Positions 17,965-27,690 of a DNA stretch of 64,000 nt are shown here, one piece after another. Below the pieces are notes generated by a model. The model made no database searches, was not told the origin of the DNA, and worked only from the letters and a program-made list of their open reading frames with translations. Source of the DNA: Kordia periserrulae (lineage in GTDB: Bacteria; Bacteroidota; Bacteroidia; Flavobacteriales; Flavobacteriaceae); the NCBI RefSeq assembly GCF_003054265.1, contig NZ_QBKT01000004.1, positions 372,001-436,000 on the forward strand, in the 5' to 3' direction. The stretch's first letter is position 1. Each line of letters opens with the position of its first letter. The translations under genes and the position numbers were made by a program.

Positions 17965-19353
17965 CTACAAATTCGCAATCTCCTTAATTTCGCCCATAAT
18001 GCGCTGTGCCAAGTCATCCGCTGCTTGTTGCGATTTGGCTTCTGTGTAGATACGAATAATTGGTTCGGTGTTCGATTTACGTAAGTGTACCCAATTTTCT
18101 GGGAAATCAATCTTTACACCGTCAATCGTAGTTACATTTTCATCAGCATACTTCTCTTCCATCGCTTTTAAAATTCCGTCTACATCTAATGTTGGCGTCA
18201 ACTGAATTTTATTCTTGCTCATAAAATAACTCGGATAACTATCACGTAATTCGCGAACGGTCATGTTTTTTTCTGCCAAATGCGTTAAGAATAATGCAAC
18301 ACCAACTAACGAATCGCGTCCATAATGCAATTCAGGATAAATGATACCTCCGTTTCCTTCACCACCAATCACAGCATTGGTATCTTTCATCTTAATGACT
18401 ACATTCACTTCTCCAACCGCACTAGCTTCATAGCTTCCTCCGTGTTTTTCCGTGACATCGCGCAAGGCTCTTGACGATGATAAGTTAGAAACTGTATTGC
18501 CTTTTTCCTTTCCTAGTACATAATCTGCGCAAGCGACCAAAGTATATTCTTCGCCAAACATTTCGCCATCATCACAAATAAATGCCAAACGATCAACATC
18601 AGGATCAACGACAATTCCGAAATCAGCTTTTTCTTTCACTACCAATTCTGAAATATCGGTTAAATGCTCTTTCAACGGTTCTGGATTGTGCGGAAAATGT
18701 CCGTTAGGCTCACAATACAATTCCACCACATCAACATTCAACGCGCGCAATAACTGTGGAATGGCGATTCCTCCTGTAGAATTCACGCCATCAACAACCA
18801 CTTTAAAATTTGCTTTTTTAATCGCTTCAACATCTACCAATGGTAAGTTGAGTACTTCTTCTATATGTTTGGTGATGTAGGTATCATTTTCAGTCACGCT
18901 TCCCAAATCGTCTACTTCGGCAAAATCGAAATCGTCACTTTCGGCAATTTCTAAAATGTCAGCACCATCGGCACCATTTAAAAATTCACCTTTATGATTC
19001 AACAATTTTAACGCATTCCATTGTTTTGGGTTGTGACTTGCGGTTAAGATAATTCCACCATCGGCTTTTTCTAACGGAACGGCTACCTCAACTGTTGGTG
19101 TTGTGGACAATCCTAAGTCAATGACATCAATTCCCAAACCTACTAAAGTATTGACCACCAAGCTCTGAATCATCGCGCCAGAAATTCGTGCGTCTCTTCC
19201 AATGACAACCGTTAATTTTTCTTTGTTATATTCTTTCTTCAACCAAGTTCCGTAGGCACTTGCAAATTTTACCGCATCAATAGGTGTCAAATTATCACCT
19301 ACATTTCCTCCAATAGTTCCTCGAATCCCTGAAATTGATTTGATTAAAGTCAT
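17965..19353 (-). CDS. glmM: Phosphoglucosamine mutase / phosphomannomutase family enzyme
   Basis: The 462-residue enzyme has the four-domain alpha-D-phosphohexomutase layout: substrate start SISGIRG, the phosphoserine loop TASHNPKQWN, the metal loop DPDVDRLAF and the C-terminal phosphate-binding loop RKSNTEPIIRIY. It converts hexose-6-phosphate to hexose-1-phosphate. The SNTEPI loop is typical of GlmM-like proteins that serve peptidoglycan and LPS precursor synthesis, but Bacteroidota have related paralogues. The frame is open to a TTG at 19419; I use the ATG at 19353 because a -7 element lies at 19378-19385 between the two. Confidence 0.88.
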   Translation of the reverse strand: MTLIKSISGIRGTIGGNVGDNLTPIDAVKFASAYGTWLKKEYNKEKLTVVIGRDARISGAMIQSLVVNTLVGLGIDVIDLGLSTTPTVEVAVPLEKADGGIILTASHNPKQWNALKLLNHKGEFLNGADGADILEIAESDDFDFAEVDDLGSVTENDTYITKHIEEVLNLPLVDVEAIKKANFKVVVDGVNSTGGIAIPQLLRALNVDVVELYCEPNGHFPHNPEPLKEHLTDISELVVKEKADFGIVVDPDVDRLAFICDDGEMFGEEYTLVACADYVLGKEKGNTVSNLSSSRALRDVTEKHGGSYEASAVGEVNVVIKMKDTNAVIGGEGNGGIIYPELHYGRDSLVGVALFLTHLAEKNMTVRELRDSYPSYFMSKNKIQLTPTLDVDGILKAMEEKYADENVTTIDGVKIDFPENWVHLRKSNTEPIIRIYTEAKSQQAADDLAQRIMGEIKEIANL

Positions 19354-19377
19354 ATTCTGTTCAATTAAAATTTCAAG

Positions 19378-19385
19378 CAAATATA
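19378..19385 (-). promoter_or_regulatory. Candidate -7 element for the phosphomutase gene
   Basis: On the minus strand TATATTTG fits TAnnTTTG exactly and lies 25 bases before the ATG at 19353. I do not see a well placed TTG. It supports the choice of start. Confidence 0.45.
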
Positions 19386-19485
19386 AAAGTTCTTGATGGA
19401 TTTTGTTCGCACAGCACAATTATTAATGATTTCATAATTCCATACGCAAATATTTATGTACTTTAGAAACTCTTTTTAAGCATAC

Positions 19486-20079
19486 ATGAATTTTTTAGCG
19501 CACATTTATCTTTCACAAAACGACGACGAAATTACGATAGGAAACTTTATTGCCGATAGTATTCGTGGCAAAAAGTATAAAAAATATCCACCCAAAGTGC
19601 AACAAGGCATTTTACTGCATCGCCATATTGACACTTTTACCGATGCGCATCCTACGGTGCGACAAAGCACGAAACGTTTGCATAAAAACTACAGTCACTA
19701 TAGCAGTGTTATTGTCGATATTTTATACGATCATTTTTTGGCGAAAAACTGGACAACGTATTCCGATGTTCCACTCGAAACGTTTGTAAACGATTTTTAC
19801 CATTTGCTGGAAGATCATTTTGAGATGCTTCCCGAAAATGTACAACGCTTGCTTCCGCACATGATTCACGACAATTGGTTGGTGAGTTATGCATCGATTG
19901 AAGGCATTACCAAAGTATTGGAAGGTATGAATCGCCGAACGCAAAATCGTTCAAAAATGAACTTAGCAGTTGTGGAACTCAAAGAATTTTATGATGAATT
20001 TGAAGCAGAATTCACCTCTTTTTTTGAAGAACTCATAGCATTTTCCAACCAAAAACTAAACGAATTACAACATGAATAA
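19486..20079 (+). CDS. Acyl carrier protein phosphodiesterase (AcpH/DUF479 family)
   Basis: The 197 residues match AcpH from the start: MNFLAHIYLS, GNFIADSIRG (the Asp of the metal site) and GILLHRHIDTFTDAHP (with the HxxxD residues of the HD-like site). AcpH removes the 4'-phosphopantetheine arm from holo-ACP. A distant relation to HD-domain hydrolases makes the acidic and His residues the likely metal ligands. Its 3' end overlaps the next gene by 8 bases, so the two are probably co-translated, although no shared pathway is obvious. Confidence 0.85.
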   Translation: MNFLAHIYLSQNDDEITIGNFIADSIRGKKYKKYPPKVQQGILLHRHIDTFTDAHPTVRQSTKRLHKNYSHYSSVIVDILYDHFLAKNWTTYSDVPLETFVNDFYHLLEDHFEMLPENVQRLLPHMIHDNWLVSYASIEGITKVLEGMNRRTQNRSKMNLAVVELKEFYDEFEAEFTSFFEELIAFSNQKLNELQHE

Positions 20080-21751
20080 ACTCTTACTTTTTAGTCTTAC
20101 TTTTTTACTATTTTTTTCTTGTAAAGAAACCGTAAAAGGCGTTATTTCTGAAAATGCAATGGTGGTTTCGGCGCGTGAAGAAGTCTCCATGATTGGGAAA
20201 AATATTCTTCAAAAAGGCGGCAATGCATTTGATGCCATGGCAGGAATGGAATTGGCGTTGGCGGTTGCCTATCCGTACGCGGGAAGTTTGGGCGGCGGCG
20301 GATTTATGGTATATCGTTTGGATGATGGAAGCATTGGCGGATTGGACTTTAGGGAAAAAGCACCGTTGGCAGCGTCTAAAAATATGTATTTGGATTCTAT
20401 TACGCAGGAAGTCATTCCCAATAAAAGCACGCTGGGCGCAATGGCAGTTGGAATTCCTGGAAATATAGCGGGTATCTTTGCTTCGCATGAAAAATATGGA
20501 AAACTACCAATGAGCGAAATCATTGAACCTGTGATTGCCTTGGCAAAAAAAGGTGTGGTTGTAACGAAAAAACAACAAGAACGCTTGGAAGAGTATCGAA
20601 GTGAATTTTTAAAAGTAAACGATGCTAATTTTCTATTTGCAAAAGCGTGGAAAGCGAACGATACCATCAAACGTTTGCAATTGGCAAAAACGCTGGAACG
20701 CATTCAGAAAAACGGTCGCGACGAATTTTACAAGGGAGAAACGGCACAAAAACTCGTAGCGTTCATGCAACAATCGGGCGGTATTATGACGCTGGAAGAT
20801 TTGGCAAAATACGAAGTGAAATGGCGTACTCCTATTACGTTTACGTATGATGATTTACGCGTCATTTCCATGTCGCCGCCGTCTAGTGGTGGAATTTGCT
20901 TGGCAGAAATCATGAAAGCGATTGAACCGTATGCTGTGGACGAATTTGGACACAATACTGTTAAATCGATTCAACTAATTACCGAAGCAGAACGCAGAGC
21001 CTATGCAGATAGAAATTATTTTTTAGGTGATCCTGATTTTGTCACCATTCCCACAGAAACATTACTAAGCGAAACCTATATTAGAGAACGAATGGCAAAC
21101 TTTTCTTTTGAAAAAGCCACGCCGTCATCGGAAGTCGCGCATGGAAATATTGAAATTGTAGAAAGTAATGAAACCACGCACTACTCCATCGTAGATCAAT
21201 TTGGAAATGCGGTATCGGTCACAACCACGATTAACGGTGCGTACGGTTCCAAGTTGTATTGTGAGGAATTGGGTTTCTTTTTAAACAACGAAATGGACGA
21301 TTTTAGTGCCAAACCTGGCGAACCCAATATGTTTGGATTGATTGGTGCAGAAGCCAACAGCATTGCGCCTGAAAAGCGGATGTTAAGCTCCATGACACCT
21401 ACAATTGTTGAAAAAAACGGAAAACTATACATGGTTGTGGGAACGCCAGGCGGTTCTACGATTATTACGAGCGTATTACAAACAATTTTAAACGTTCACG
21501 AACATAAAATGGGCATGCAAGAAGCCATCAATCAACCGCGATTTCACCATCAATGGTTGCCAGACACGATTAAAATGGAACCTGACGGATTCAGTCCAGA
21601 AATACAAGCAAAACTCACCAAACTCGGTTATACGATTGATGCTACGAACAGTCCCGTCATAGGAAAAGTAGAAGGCATTTTAGTATTGCCCAACGGAAAG
21701 TTAGAAGGCGGGGCGGATCCGCGTGGGGATGATAAGGCGGTTGGGTTTTAG
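20072..21751 (+). CDS. ggt: Gamma-glutamyltransferase lipoprotein
   Basis: The 559-residue precursor begins with a lipoprotein signal (LLLFSLTFLLFFSCKET, lipobox Cys about 17), so it is probably anchored in the periplasm or on the surface. The Ntn-hydrolase body includes GGNAFDAM, SLGGGGFMVYR and the self-cleavage site TTHYS, with the nucleophile Thr at 368, followed by DQFGNAVSVTTTING and a C-terminal GTPGGSTIITSV block. It splits glutathione or transfers gamma-glutamyl groups. It overlaps acpH by 8 bases. The heptamer array begins just past its TAG stop. Confidence 0.95.
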   Translation: MNKLLLFSLTFLLFFSCKETVKGVISENAMVVSAREEVSMIGKNILQKGGNAFDAMAGMELALAVAYPYAGSLGGGGFMVYRLDDGSIGGLDFREKAPLAASKNMYLDSITQEVIPNKSTLGAMAVGIPGNIAGIFASHEKYGKLPMSEIIEPVIALAKKGVVVTKKQQERLEEYRSEFLKVNDANFLFAKAWKANDTIKRLQLAKTLERIQKNGRDEFYKGETAQKLVAFMQQSGGIMTLEDLAKYEVKWRTPITFTYDDLRVISMSPPSSGGICLAEIMKAIEPYAVDEFGHNTVKSIQLITEAERRAYADRNYFLGDPDFVTIPTETLLSETYIRERMANFSFEKATPSSEVAHGNIEIVESNETTHYSIVDQFGNAVSVTTTINGAYGSKLYCEELGFFLNNEMDDFSAKPGEPNMFGLIGAEANSIAPEKRMLSSMTPTIVEKNGKLYMVVGTPGGSTIITSVLQTILNVHEHKMGMQEAINQPRFHHQWLPDTIKMEPDGFSPEIQAKLTKLGYTIDATNSPVIGKVEGILVLPNGKLEGGADPRGDDKAVGF

Positions 21752-22590
21752 GTTTTAGGTGTTGGGTGTTGGGTGTTGGGTGTTGGGTCGCTGGCGCTTT
21801 TTGGTATGTTCGTATTTTGGTATGTTGGAATGTTGTATCTCGATAGCTCCGCTAGGTATCTTCAATTAAAATTTATTTTAATTTCGATAATGCTCGATAT
21901 GACAAATGTTGGATGTTGGATTTTGAATTCCTTTCAAACTAAACTCCTAAACTTATAAAGCTTTAAACTTCAAACCGTCACTTCGAGTGTTTTTTCGCAA
22001 TGAAATGAAGAAAAAATGTATCGAGAAGTACTTTGAAATCTAAGCTTTTCTCAATAGTGTTGATGAGCTTATCGATGCACATCAAATCGACATGACAAAT
22101 ATTGAATTTTGAATTCCTTTCAAACTAAACTCCTAAACTTATAAAGCTTTAAACTTCAAACCGTCACTTCGAGTGTTTTTTCGCAATGAAATGAAGAAAA
22201 AATGTATCGAGAAGTACTTTGAAATCTAAGCTTTTCTCAATAGTGTTGATGAGCTTATCGATGCACATCAAATCGACATGACAAATATTAAATTTTGAAT
22301 TGCTTTCAAACTAAACTCCTAAACTTTTAAACCTTTAAACTTCAAACCGTCTCTTCGAGTGTTTTTTCGCAATGAAATGAAGAAAAAATGTATCGAGAAG
22401 TACTTTGAAATCTAAGCTTTTCTCAATAGTGTTGATGAGTTTATCGATTCATATCAAATCTATAATTATACTTTCAAGCTGATGGTTCGTGGTATAAAAA
22501 ACATTTTCAAATCAACATATTAAAAAATTACAATACACTGTGTTTTTTGTATATGATTAAACTCTATATTTACGCACTTTTTTTTATGAC
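21752..22590. repeat. Repeat-filled intergenic region with TTGGGTG array and 186-base tandem repeats
   Basis: Three components are seen. First, a heptamer array (TTAGGTG, then TTGGGTG x3, then TTGGGTC) lies at 21755-21789. Second, block B at 21831-21904 is a hairpin-bearing repeat also found at 23285-23358 and 27330-27403. Third, a 186-base unit starts at 21921, 22107 and 22293, nearly identical and ending near 22460. Each unit contains an imperfect stem-loop, from ACTTCGAGTGTTTTTTC to GAAAAAATGTATCGAGAAGT. No coding sequence. Confidence 0.85.
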
Positions 22591-23220
22591 TTGAACAAGT
22601 GCCATACGTTAACGGATTGGCTCTCCTGGGTGGATGAACTTTCCGATAAAGATTTTGTAATTGTTGACAATTTCTTAGATCAACAGAGATTTGATACAAT
22701 TCGATCGTTTTTTCTATCACATTTAGAAGATTTTACGCGCGCTGGAATTGGTGCGTTGAGTGAAAATATAATACGCGAGGACATTCGCGGAGATTATACG
22801 TATTGGCTCGACAGAAATAGAGATGCAAGCTTACACGCGCTTTGGGACTTGATTGATGAAACCATGTATATATACAATCGCTATTGCTTTCTGAGTCTGG
22901 CAGGACATGAATTTCATTTAGCACATTATCCAAAAGGCGGACATTACGATACCCATTTAGACCAATTCAACGCTCGAAACAACCGAACGATTAGTATGGT
23001 CATTTATTTGAATAAAGACTGGCAAAAAGGAGATGGTGGTGAATTGGAAATTTTCCGCAAAGACGGAAGTTCTATACTCGTAGAACCTATTGAAGCAAGA
23101 TGCGTCATGTTTAAAAGTGCTGTAGTGCCACATCGCGTCATGCCATCGCACAAACCTAGATATAGCTTAACAGGATGGTTATTGCAACAACCGTCGGCTT
23201 TGGGGAAGTTTTTAGGGTGA
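22591..23220 (+). CDS. 2OG-Fe(II) oxygenase (prolyl 4-hydroxylase-like)
   Basis: This protein of about 209 residues has a double-stranded beta-helix dioxygenase core. The iron triad is visible as H122-x-D124 (in HYDTHLDQF) and H181 (VVPHRV), and R190 would bind 2-oxoglutarate. DIRGD (65-69) and the WQKGDGGELEIF segment are typical of the P4H-like group. It probably hydroxylates a protein or small molecule. No ATG opens the frame: translation may begin at the TTG at 22591 or at a GTG at 22630. The gene stands alone among repeats, with a TATATTTA element at 22565-22572. Confidence 0.82.
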   Translation: MNKCHTLTDWLSWVDELSDKDFVIVDNFLDQQRFDTIRSFFLSHLEDFTRAGIGALSENIIREDIRGDYTYWLDRNRDASLHALWDLIDETMYIYNRYCFLSLAGHEFHLAHYPKGGHYDTHLDQFNARNNRTISMVIYLNKDWQKGDGGELEIFRKDGSSILVEPIEARCVMFKSAVVPHRVMPSHKPRYSLTGWLLQQPSALGKFLG

Positions 23221-24043
23221 TTGTTGTTGGTAGCGACTTTGCCTTTTGGTATGTTCGTATTTTGGTAGCGCTTCGCTCTTGGTATGTTGTATCTCGATAG
23301 CTCCGCTAGGTATCTTCAATTAAAATTTATTTTAATTTCGATAATGCTCGATATGACAGGTGTTGAATTTTGAATTTTGAATGTTGGATTTTGAATTCCT
23401 TTCAAACTAAACTCCTAAACTTATAAACCTTTAAACTTCAACTACGAAACGTCTTTGCGAGACGAAGTCGTGGCAATCTGTGTGTCATAGTGTAGTTTTG
23501 GTATTTGAAATAACAGATTGCTTCGTCATACTTCCTCGCAAGGACGTAGCAAAAAATATATATAGGAATTTCTTCAAACTAAACTCTTAAACTTATAAAC
23601 CTTTAAACTTCAACTACGAAACGTCTTTGCGAGACGAAGTCGTGGCAATCTGTGTGTCATAGTGCAGTTTTGGTATTTGAAATAACAGATTGCTTCGTCA
23701 TACTTCCTCGCAAGGACGAATCAAAAAATTTTCAAATGAACACATTAAAAAACATCGATACACTGTTACATTGATTCATTGATACATTGAAAAAGGTTCA
23801 GTAATAATTGAGATCCCTTTGGGAAATCATTTCTTGAGGTTATTTATAGCTTATTTTCTATATTTTATAGCTTCGAAAGGGTTCTGAAAGGGGTTCAAAG
23901 CATTAAATAACCGAATATTTTCTTTACACAACCCAAAATATTCATTAAACAACCGCAACGAATGATTGTTGTAACCGAAAAGAGTCTATATACAACGTCA
24001 AGGAAGGTTTGTGGGAATGGTTGCCGATATTGTAGAACCGTTT
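23221..24043. repeat. Repeat-filled intergenic region left of the Roco-TIR gene
   Basis: It holds block B (23285-23358) followed by two copies, 172 bases apart, of a REP-like inverted repeat at 23450-23546 and 23621-23717 (left arm GTCTTTGCGAG, right arm CTCGCAAGGAC, inner GGCAATCTG/CAGATTGC). The rest, to 24043, is AT-rich and has no convincing gene. The arrangement block B plus REP recurs at 27330-27577. Confidence 0.85.
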
Positions 24044-27000
24044 TTAATCACTAATGTCATTGTCATCATCTACTTTTCTCGCCATGATGCGTTCGTAGAT
24101 TTTTTGAACTTCTTTGCTTAGTGTATTATTAAAATCTGGGTCATTGTCTTTTTCAATAGCAACACGAATAGCTTCTTCAATGATGTACCAAGCCATGCTT
24201 CTGTTTTTGAAATCCATAACAGGTTTTGCCGTGTATGGCAGTGCTGTGTATTTTCCTAGATTGTACTTTGCATCTTTTCGATTCCAACGACAGAAATCTA
24301 AAATGATAGGAATGATTTTCACTTGCTTACTTGGCACCAGCTTCTCTTCTATTTCTTTTTGACGCCGCGCAATGGCAGTTTTGATTTCGTGTTCTTTGAT
24401 ATATTTGGTTGCTAGAAAGTTAGGACTTACCATAAAGAAAATGATATCTGCTTGGTTAAATTTTTCTTGAATTTCCTTATTCCATTCCGTACCAGCTTCC
24501 AATTGCGAGCAATACCACGGATTTTCTATCAAACCATCATCGTGCAACGGTACTAAGTTTTTGATAAACTCATTGACTAGTTTTAAATCGTCTTTGGAAT
24601 AACTGATAGTCACTTTTTTCATGGTTCCTTGTAGTTCTTTGTGTAGGTATATTTTGTTTAGCACATTGTCGTGCAACTGTTGTACATTTACATAGTAATT
24701 TCCGTCAATACTCACGCCAATGTTGACTTTATCACTACGCCAACCGCTGTTTTTTGTTGCTCTCTTCTCTCCTTTGAGTTTTAATTCATGGTTTTTGAAT
24801 CCAATACGGTCAACCTCTTCACTCATACTTTCTAGTTCGTAGCTTGGTTTGCCGTCTTTGTGGATGACTTCGATGATAAAGTCTACTACTTCTTTTTGCA
24901 AGGCACGATTTTTTTCCTGTTGGTCTCCATATAATAATAAACACATTTGCTTACGGTCATATTCTATCAGCAATAATTGTCCGTCTTTTTGTATCACCAA
25001 ACCTTTTTGCCAAAACATATACGAATCGTCCTTTTTAATAACATCTGCATATTCCGTAAATAGGTCAAGCAAAATGTTATTCATCAAATAACGGTCAGAC
25101 GATACTTTGATATTTGCCACACCAAAGGTATAATCTTTCAGCAATTGCAACCACGCAGGCGACGCTTCGGGTAAGTATTGCGGCGCGTACCAACAATCGT
25201 CATGCGTTTTAAAGATTAGTTTAAAATCGCTGAGTAGCTTTTGCAATTCTAAGGCTGTCAATCCCAACTCATTATCTTTTCCAGCTTTTTTCAATTCATC
25301 CGTTAGTTTTCCTTGTTGTTTTTGAAGGTTTTCATTTAAAATTTTATTATAAATCAACTCCAATAACAATTCGGGTTGCGTAAAGATTTTATTGGGCAAT
25401 CTTTTATGAAAATAGAGAATACAGCCTAGCTTGTGCAGTGTTTTTAGAATGGTATTATCTTCTTGATTAAATTTCTTTTTATACTCGGCTAATGTCCAAA
25501 ACTTTTTGGTGGATTTTTCCAAACCATCTCGTATTTCAGCATATATCGGCGGATGCAAATTCTTTTGATGCAACATCTCAATGCGCTCGTCCAACAATTC
25601 AAACATGCCTTCCAAACGCTTTTGATGCAACAAGCTAACAGAACACGTATTGAGCATAAAAGGCGGTCTGCTCGTATCTTTTTCTTTGTGTGGTGAATGA
25701 ATATTGAATTTTTCCAAATAGTGGTCATCCGGAAAATGTGAATAAAATTCTAGATTATCATTTTCATCTGTATGGTCAATACGGTTTTCGATGAGCACCA
25801 TTTCGATGGGACTGTCATGTTTGCTCAATTGCTCCGAACAGCGCAGCCAATAGTCCAATTCAAAAATTTGCTCGCCTTTGATACGTGTATTGGTCATGTC
25901 TTTTGTCCAAAGCAATACATGCAAGGCTTGCGGACTAAAAAACAGTTGATGCGTAGCATGAAAATACTCTTGTCCACCAAAATCCCAAATATGTAATAAT
26001 GGCGTTTCTATACCTTTTTTTTGCAGTTCTTTATAGACCAAGCCATGCGTGGTCTCACTATTTATAGGATACAGATTGGTAATTTTCCTGTCTTTGTACC
26101 ATTGCTCCCAATATGATAGCAAATTTGATTTCCCAATATTCGTATTTCCTAATAACAATACTTTGATATCATGTAGAAGTACCTTTTCTTCGTTCGTTGC
26201 TTTGGCATTTTCGTTTAGCTGCAACCAACGGACGATTTCTTGAGCAGAACTATTTAGAATGGTTTCTGGAATGTTTTTAATTGGATTGTTTGAAAGATAC
26301 AAACTCGTCAACGAAGTCAAGCCTGAAAGTGCTTCGAGATCTTGAATTTGATTATTATCAAGATACAATTTTTTCAACGAAGTTAAGCCAGAAAGTGCTT
26401 TGAGGTCTTGAATTTGATTGAAAGAAATATATAAATACTTTAATAAAGTTAATCCAGAGAATGCTTTGATATCTTGAATTTGATTATAAGAAATATCTAA
26501 TTTCTTCAAAGAAATCAATCCAGAAAGTGATTCGATATCTTGAATTTGATTAGAAGAAAGAGATAACTCCTTCAACGATGTTAATTCAGAAAGTGATTTA
26601 ATATCTTGAATTTGATTATTAGAAAGAGATAACTCCGTCAATGATGTCAATTCAGAAAGCGCTTCTATGTCTTGAATTTGATTTCCATAAAGATTCAAAT
26701 AAATCAACGAAGTCAAGCCAGAAAGTACTTCGAGGTCTTGAATTTGATTATTAGAAAGGTATAAAAAGGACAACGAAGTCAAGCCAGAAAGTGCTTCGAT
26801 GTCTTGAATTTGATTAGCAGAAAGACTCAACAAAGTCAACGAAGTCAAGCCTGAAAGTGCCTCGATATATTGAATTTGATTATTATAAAGATCCAATGTT
26901 GTCAACGAAGTTAACTTTTCTATAAATTTAATATTAGAGATTCCTTTATCTATAATTTTTAACCTTACAAGCTTTCCTTCCTTATTTAATTTATAATTAC

Positions 27001-27082
27001 TTTCATCAAGTTTAAACCCTAATACCGCTTCTACATATTCCAATTCGTTGTTAAAATCTGCTGGGTTTAGTTCTTTTGACAT
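24044..27082 (-). CDS. LRR-Roc-COR-TIR protein (bacterial Roco with TIR domain)
   Basis: The 1012-residue protein has ten leucine-rich repeats of 22 residues (about 56-273) with the consensus LSGLTSLxxLxLSxNQIQDIEA. A Roc GTPase follows, with P-loop GNTNIGKS (312-319) and switch motif DFGGQE (367-372), then a COR region (about 480-800). The C-terminal TIR domain begins with KKVTISYSKDD (822) and includes MVSPNFL and a likely catalytic Glu near 899. No signal peptide or TM is present. Roco proteins are dimeric GTPases, and TIR domains cleave NAD or signal. The layout is like an immune receptor: LRR sensor, GTPase switch, TIR effector. A role in phage defence is inference. Repeats bracket the gene on both sides. 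Confidence 0.9.
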   Translation of the reverse strand: MSKELNPADFNNELEYVEAVLGFKLDESNYKLNKEGKLVRLKIIDKGISNIKFIEKLTSLTTLDLYNNQIQYIEALSGLTSLTLLSLSANQIQDIEALSGLTSLSFLYLSNNQIQDLEVLSGLTSLIYLNLYGNQIQDIEALSELTSLTELSLSNNQIQDIKSLSELTSLKELSLSSNQIQDIESLSGLISLKKLDISYNQIQDIKAFSGLTLLKYLYISFNQIQDLKALSGLTSLKKLYLDNNQIQDLEALSGLTSLTSLYLSNNPIKNIPETILNSSAQEIVRWLQLNENAKATNEEKVLLHDIKVLLLGNTNIGKSNLLSYWEQWYKDRKITNLYPINSETTHGLVYKELQKKGIETPLLHIWDFGGQEYFHATHQLFFSPQALHVLLWTKDMTNTRIKGEQIFELDYWLRCSEQLSKHDSPIEMVLIENRIDHTDENDNLEFYSHFPDDHYLEKFNIHSPHKEKDTSRPPFMLNTCSVSLLHQKRLEGMFELLDERIEMLHQKNLHPPIYAEIRDGLEKSTKKFWTLAEYKKKFNQEDNTILKTLHKLGCILYFHKRLPNKIFTQPELLLELIYNKILNENLQKQQGKLTDELKKAGKDNELGLTALELQKLLSDFKLIFKTHDDCWYAPQYLPEASPAWLQLLKDYTFGVANIKVSSDRYLMNNILLDLFTEYADVIKKDDSYMFWQKGLVIQKDGQLLLIEYDRKQMCLLLYGDQQEKNRALQKEVVDFIIEVIHKDGKPSYELESMSEEVDRIGFKNHELKLKGEKRATKNSGWRSDKVNIGVSIDGNYYVNVQQLHDNVLNKIYLHKELQGTMKKVTISYSKDDLKLVNEFIKNLVPLHDDGLIENPWYCSQLEAGTEWNKEIQEKFNQADIIFFMVSPNFLATKYIKEHEIKTAIARRQKEIEEKLVPSKQVKIIPIILDFCRWNRKDAKYNLGKYTALPYTAKPVMDFKNRSMAWYIIEEAIRVAIEKDNDPDFNNTLSKEVQKIYERIMARKVDDDNDISD
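26265..26915 (-). repeat. 66-base DNA repeats encoding the LRR units
   Basis: The LRR-coding part consists of about ten 66-base units with highly similar DNA; the string CTTGAATTTGATTA recurs in the plus-strand sequence at this spacing. The similarity at the base level, not only in protein, points to recent tandem duplication or gene conversion within the gene, so copy number may vary between strains. Confidence 0.8.
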
Positions 27083-27690
27083 GTTTTTTTGTTAGGTGTT
27101 GCATCTCGACTATGCTCGATGTGACAGGTGTTGGTTTTTTATATCTTACTAAAATAGGAAATATATTCTTACACTTCGACAAGCTCAGTGTAAACTTTTC
27201 GACAGGCTCAGTGTAAACTTTTGGTGTTAGAGTTGTTAGATTTTTTAGACTGGCTTAGACTTCTTAGATTGTTGGAGGCGCTTTGCTTTTAGAGTTTTGG
27301 AATTTTGGTGGCGGCTTTGCTTTTTGGTATGTTGTATCTCGATAGCTCCGCTAGGTATCTTCAATTAAAATTTATTTTAATTTCAATAATGCTCGATATG
27401 ACAAATGTTGGATTTTTGAATTTTGAATTTCTTCAAACTAAACTCCTAAACTTATAAACCTTTAAACACCAACTACGAAACGTCTTTGCGAGACGAAGTC
27501 GTGGCAATCTGTGTGTCGTAGCGCAGTTTTGGTATTTGAAGTAACAGATTGCTTCGTCATTCTTCCTCACAAGGACGTAGCAAAAAATTTTCAAATCAGC
27601 ACATTTTCAAATTATCAAATTAAAAAAACATTGCTACATTGCTACATTAGCAAACTGCTACATTAACAAAATTTCCATAAGTCATTTTTA
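27083..27690. repeat. Repeat-filled intergenic region right of the Roco-TIR gene
   Basis: It carries two copies of a CTTCGACAAGCTCAGTGTAAAC-like element near 27175-27222, then block B (27330-27403) and one REP-like inverted repeat (27481-27577) in the same order and orientation as at 23285-23546. The end is an AT-rich stretch with ACATTGCTACATT repeats before the sensor kinase gene. No coding sequence. Confidence 0.85.

Noticed and set aside
21755-22460. Regularly spaced repeats that could be taken for a CRISPR array
   Set aside because: The units are contiguous tandem repeats (7 or 186 bases) without unique spacers, and no cas gene is in the window.
23960-24043. Short frame with VKEGLWEWLPIL next to the Roco gene
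   Set aside because: It could be a gene tail, but no longer homologous frame is visible and the region is rich in repeats.
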